Source of the DNA: Streptomyces sp. NRRL F-5122
GTDB lineage: Bacteria; Actinomycetota; Actinomycetes; Streptomycetales; Streptomycetaceae
Assembly: GCF_001507435.1 (NCBI RefSeq)
Contig: NZ_LMWH01000250.1
Coordinates: 1-58,236 of the forward strand
Direction of reading: 5' to 3'
Length of the DNA stretch: 58,236 bases
Part shown: piece by piece, positions 55,353 through 58,236 of the stretch
Layout: each line of letters begins with the position of its first letter
How positions within the stretch are numbered: the stretch's first letter is position 1
The notes under the pieces: generated by a model
Told to the model about the DNA's origin: nothing
The model's input: only the letters and a program-made list of their open reading frames with translations
The model's database searches: none
Program-made: the position numbers and the translations under genes

Positions 55353-55751
55353 GTGAACTTCGTCTCGATCCGCATCATCACCAGCGACGTAGCGCGCCTT
55401 GTCGAGTTCTACGAGCGAGCCACAGGGGTGCCGGCGACGTGGGCCACTGAAGACTTCGCCGAACTGAAGACTGCTGGCGCAACCCTCGCGATCGCCGGTA
55501 CCCGCACTGTTCCGCTGTTCGCCCCGGGCTCTGCCCGCCCGGCGGACAACCAGAGCGTGATCACTGAGTTCCTCGTCGACGACGTGGACCGCGTTCACCA
55601 GAACCTGACGGGCTTCGTCACCGACTTCGTCAACGAGCCCACCACGATGCCCTGGGGTAACCGGTCGCTGCTGTTCCGCGACCCTGACGGCAACCTCGTC
55701 AACTTCTTCACCCCCGTCACTCAAGCGGCCATCGAGAAGTTCGCACGTTGA
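55353..55751 (+). CDS. VOC (glyoxalase/bleomycin-resistance) family protein
   Basis: 132 residues from a GTG behind GAGGAG. It shows the paired beta-alpha-beta-beta-beta units of the VOC fold (NFVSIRIITSDVARLVEFYE, ATWATEDFAELKTAGATLAI, WGNRSLLFRDPDGNLVNFFT). The last motif, including the conserved Glu/Asp positions, is intact. Members include metal-dependent dioxygenases, lyases and resistance proteins; the role here is open. It is probably derepressed by the WYL regulator's ligand. Confidence 0.92.
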   Translation: MNFVSIRIITSDVARLVEFYERATGVPATWATEDFAELKTAGATLAIAGTRTVPLFAPGSARPADNQSVITEFLVDDVDRVHQNLTGFVTDFVNEPTTMPWGNRSLLFRDPDGNLVNFFTPVTQAAIEKFAR

Positions 55752-55816
55752 CGCCACGCACAGCGGCGTTCATCGGGAGCCCAAGGGCTGTCCCGCTATC
55801 GACCTCCGCGGCGTAG

Positions 55817-55858
55817 GGTCGGCGGGACGGTGCGGCCAGTGGCGCCGTCCCGCCGACC
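55817..55858 (+). terminator. Terminator after the VOC gene
   Basis: GGTCGGCGGGACGG (55817-55830) pairs perfectly over 14 bp with 55845-55858, with a 14-base loop. It ends 14 bases before the TTG of the following small gene, whose ribosome site lies outside the stem. Confidence 0.75.
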
Positions 55859-55871
55859 TGAGAGGGCATCG

Positions 55872-56063
55872 TTGAACCCGAACCCCATCTGCTGCTTCTG
55901 CTACCAGGCCATCGATCTCGACCAAGACGGGGCAGCGACCGAGCTCAGGCTTGGCGCAGTGGACTCGGGGCGCGGGGGCGAGGTGCGGCAGAAGGTCTAC
56001 ACCCACTCAACCTGTCTGCGCGAGCGAGTCCATCCGAGCATCGACCTCTGGTGGGAGTTGTGA
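55872..56063 (+). CDS. Small Cys-rich hypothetical protein (possible zinc-binding)
   Basis: 63 residues from TTG with GAGAGGG upstream: PICCFCYQAIDLDQDG, then KVYTHSTCLRERVHPSIDLW. The CxxC at the start plus a later H-x3-C could bind one zinc. Codon bias is good. An in-frame GTG at 55830 lies inside the terminator stem and is unlikely. The family is not recognised. Confidence 0.65.
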   Translation: MNPNPICCFCYQAIDLDQDGAATELRLGAVDSGRGGEVRQKVYTHSTCLRERVHPSIDLWWEL

Positions 56064-56149
56064 GGCGGGTTCGGCTTGCAGAGCTGTCGGTGGCGGGTGC
56101 AATGATCTTGCGGCCGACGCGTGATCATCAGGTAGCGGAGTAGTCGAAC

Positions 56150-56545
56150 AATTACGGCTGCTCAGTCAACCACCAGGTGGTCATCGACTCCGACACCCGC
56201 GTGGTCGTTGCCGTCGGCCGCCCGGTTCCGGGCAACCGCAACGACTGCAAGGCGTGGTCCGATTCGGGTGCCGCGGCGGCGGTGGGCAGGACGACCACCG
56301 TCGCCGACGGCGGCTACGAGGAGACCGGACTGATCATCCCGCACTGTTGCCCCGCCGACGGCGAGGTGTGCGACTGGAAGAAGGAGCGCAACCACTCCCA
56401 CAAGCAGGTCAGTGCCCGCGTCGAGCATGTCTTCGCACGGATGAAGGCCCGGGAGATCCTTCGCGACTGCCGCCTGAAAGGCGACGGCGTCCACAGCGCG
56501 ATGCTCAGTATCGCTCGGCTGCACAAAATGCTCCAGGCTGCGTAG
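56150..56545 (+). pseudogene. IS5-type transposase, C-terminal fragment
   Basis: The frame reads NNYGCSVNHQVVIDSDTRVV, VGRPVPGNRNDCKAW, TTTVADGGYEETGLIIPH, ERNHSHKQVSARVEHVFARM, LRDCRLKGDGVHSAMLSIAR. This is the DDE_Tnp_4-type C-terminal half, with ADGGYE and the RVEH...FARMK motif that holds the final catalytic Glu. The N-terminal half and a start codon are missing. Confidence 0.87.
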
Positions 56546-56624
56546 TTCCACCCACGCCACCCCGAACCTCGGCAACACCTGCATGTCAGAGATCAATTGC
56601 GGACAGCTCTCAGTGGCCGTGCCG

Positions 56625-56745
56625 GGCTGTGGCATCAATCCGCGATCCGGGCCATGACCTGGTTGAACATGGCCTGCTGGCGGGCAGGGTCTAGGCCGCC
56701 GGACGATCTTCAGGAGTCCACACGACCCCCGATGATCACGCAATG
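56625..56745 (-). pseudogene. IS701-family transposase N-terminal relic (copy 3)
   Basis: On the minus strand the sequence from about 56729 reads VWTPEDRPAA, then after a stop and a frame shift an MFNQVMARI-like segment. The DNA before it (GTGATCATCGGGGGTCGTGT) nearly repeats the left flank of copy 2 at 24372-24391. Only about 35 codons remain. Confidence 0.7.
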
Positions 56746-56799
56746 GCCGTCCCTCTTGCAGGCTGGGCATCGGCGTGGTTTCGGAGTCGAGTTCTGGTG

Positions 56800-57552
56800 T
56801 CAGGCTGTGAAGCCGCCGTCGACGTGGATCGAGGCTCCGGTGATGTAGGAGCTCTCCGCGCTTGCCAGGTGGGCGACGGTGGCCGCGATCTCGGCCGCTT
56901 CCGCATAGCGGCCTACAGCCGTGAAGCCGGCGATCACCTCGGAGTTCGGCCCGTCGGCGGGGTTGGTATCCGTGTCGGTGGGGCCGGGATGCACCAGGTT
57001 GACAGTCACTCCACGCGGACCGAGTTCTCGGGCCAGGCCCTTCGTCATCCCGGCCAGAGCCGTCTTGCTCATCGAGTACAGGGCCAGTCCGGGGAAGACC
57101 GCACGCTCGGCGACATTGCTGCCGATGCTGATGATGCGGCCGCCCTGGACCATGTGACGCGCTGCCGCCCGGGACGCTGTGAACGGTGCTCGGACGTTCA
57201 CCGCCAGGGTGCGATCGATCTCTGCCGGCCCCAGGTCTTCGAGGGGGCCAACGAGGAAGACGCCGGCGTTGTTGACCAGGATGTCGAGTCTGCCGAACAG
57301 CGCGGCGGCCTCGTCCACCGCGGTGGTGAGTGCCTCAGGGATGGCGCTGTCGGCCTGGATGGCCAGTGCCCGGCACCCTCTGGCCTTGATCTGCTCCACC
57401 ACCTGGGTGGCGCGTTCCGCGTTGTTCTCATAGGTCAGGGCAACATCGGCACCCTCTTCGGCCAGCCGTAACGCCACAGCGGCACCGATGCCCCGGCTGC
57501 CACCCGTGATCAAAGCCACGTTTCCTTGAAGTCGCCTCATGACGTTGAGCAT
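56800..57552 (-). CDS. Short-chain dehydrogenase/reductase (FabG-like), second copy type
   Basis: 250 residues from ATG 57552 (ATG 57540 is the alternative; neither has a strong ribosome site). It shows LITGGSRGIGAAVALRLAEE, ILVNNAGVFLVG, the catalytic Tyr/Lys in LALYSMSKTALAGM, and a C-terminal SYITGASIHVDGGFTA. It resembles the SDR at 52886-53641, and the two may be diverged paralogues. It is divergent from the acyltransferase gene. Confidence 0.9.
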   Translation of the reverse strand: MLNVMRRLQGNVALITGGSRGIGAAVALRLAEEGADVALTYENNAERATQVVEQIKARGCRALAIQADSAIPEALTTAVDEAAALFGRLDILVNNAGVFLVGPLEDLGPAEIDRTLAVNVRAPFTASRAAARHMVQGGRIISIGSNVAERAVFPGLALYSMSKTALAGMTKGLARELGPRGVTVNLVHPGPTDTDTNPADGPNSEVIAGFTAVGRYAEAAEIAATVAHLASAESSYITGASIHVDGGFTA

Positions 57553-57657
57553 TGCTGGCACCAGCGCCGGAAGCTGGCGGGAATCCGACCCGGCGTTCGG
57601 CCTCCGGGAGGACAACACCACCCTGATCACGAAACCGCACTGGAGTACCAGGGCGTG

Positions 57658-57679
57658 TATCGAAAGTTGATCTTCGATA
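57658..57679. promoter_or_regulatory. Inverted repeat between the SDR and acyltransferase genes
   Basis: TATCGAA (57658-57664) and TTCGATA (57673-57679) form perfect 7-base arms around 8 bases. This sits in the 207-base divergent gap and suits a dimeric repressor such as a TetR or PadR protein. The half-site resembles the TATCGA element at 16304-16320. Confidence 0.5.
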
Positions 57680-57759
57680 TGAGCGGAGTCCGTTGAGGGG
57701 GTGGCGCCCGAAGGCCGTCTTTCCAACACTGGTGACGTACAGGCGACGGGGGGACAGAC

Positions 57760-58236
57760 ATGGCGACGCGCACTGAACCGGCGCAGGCACCGCTACCGGC
57801 GCGGCGGCCGGAGCTGGACGCGATCCGGATGCTGGTCGTGTTCGGGCTGGTCTTCTTTCACTCGGCGCTCGTATTCGCTGCCGACGACGACTTCTACGTC
57901 AAGAACGCCGAGACCACCGAAGCCATCATGATCATCGCTGGGTTCGGGGTCGTCTGGGCTATGCCGCTGCTGTTCCTCATCTCCGGCCTCGGTGCCTGGC
58001 ACTCGCTTCAGCGCCGCGGCGCGGGCGGCTTCACCCGCGAGCGGTTGCTGCGGCTCGGCGTTCCGCTGGTCTTCGCGACCCTCGCGCTGAACCCGCTGCC
58101 GCAGTGGCTGCGGCTGCGCTCGGCCGACGCCGACTATCACGAGTCGTACCTCGGCTTCCTGCCCCGCTTCTACGACGTGCACCTGGAGCCCGAAGAGTTC
58201 CCCTTCCTCGTCCAGGGCGAGCACTTCGAGACCGGC
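57760..58236 (+). CDS. Acyltransferase family 3 membrane protein (N-terminal part, cut by window edge)
   Basis: 159 residues visible, open at the right edge. GGGGGGAC lies upstream of the ATG. The start is RPELDAIRMLVVFGLVFFHS, the family's first TM helix with the catalytic-type His. A second helix (IIAGFGVVWAMPLLFLISGL) and the RERLLRLGVPLVFATL motif follow. Family members O-acetylate sugars or lipids at the membrane. The substrate cannot be inferred. Confidence 0.9.
   Translation, partial: MATRTEPAQAPLPARRPELDAIRMLVVFGLVFFHSALVFAADDDFYVKNAETTEAIMIIAGFGVVWAMPLLFLISGLGAWHSLQRRGAGGFTRERLLRLGVPLVFATLALNPLPQWLRLRSADADYHESYLGFLPRFYDVHLEPEEFPFLVQGEHFETG

Noticed and set aside
1..58236. CRISPR arrays, tRNA or rRNA genes, replication origin
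   Set aside because: No regularly spaced direct repeats, no cloverleaf with a conserved T-loop, and no rRNA-like or DnaA-box-rich stretch was noticed; short structures could still be missed by eye.

Overview
The window is high-GC DNA (roughly 70%, with third codon positions mostly G or C) from an actinomycete. A Streptomyces or close relative is most likely, judging from the AfsR/SARP regulator, Tat-exported glycosidases, GTG and TTG starts, DUF4232 and DUF2975 families, and an actinobacterial contractile injection system (CIS). Degraded IS701-, IS256- and IS5-type transposase fragments are scattered through the right three quarters, which suggests an accessory chromosomal region.

Left part (1-16.3 kb). 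After a GNAT acetyltransferase cut by the window edge, a phage-tail-like CIS locus fills about 1.0-16.2 kb. A membrane protein reads left (999-2426). An 11-gene rightward block follows: sheath, inner tube, a CxxC assembly protein, a DUF6760-like small protein, a 1146-residue low-complexity protein studded with QR motifs, a second tube-type protein, a LysM adaptor, a VgrG/gp5-type spike, gp25, baseplate J, tail protein I, and a membrane protein with zinc ribbons and a discoidin-like domain. Most junctions overlap or nearly touch, and a 14-bp hairpin closes the block. No AAA+ ATPase, tail terminator/cap or conventional tape measure is present, so this is a reduced or divergent CIS. Two membrane proteins, each with an extracytoplasmic lectin-like domain, bracket it and could tie the particle to the cell envelope.

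Middle part (16.3-30 kb). This holds a DUF2975/XRE pair behind tandem TATCGA inverted repeats, an MmyB-type regulator interrupted by an in-frame stop beside a divergent SDR gene, an AfsR-type regulator, a reductase, two lipoproteins and relic IS701 ends. A 537-residue orphan (27925-29538) carries an LLALQRSAGNAA leader, which resembles the leader of actinobacterial eCIS-associated proteins. It also has a coiled coil and a hydrophobic helical region. It is the best candidate for a remote CIS cargo.

Right part (30-58 kb). There are two Tat-exported glycosidases (GH95 and GH92). Then comes a leftward nutrient-uptake set: M14 peptidase, threonine-synthase-like enzyme, polar amino-acid ABC transporter and GntR regulator. 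Next are a methyltransferase, an IS256 relic, a PPOX-fold protein, an L,D-transpeptidase and a DUF305/beta-propeller fusion. The end holds an ArsR-SRPBCC-DHFR-like operon, two SDRs, a divergent WYL-regulator/VOC pair, an IS5 relic and the start of an acyltransferase-3 gene.

Calls rest on reading the translations and comparing with families from memory; no database search was run.
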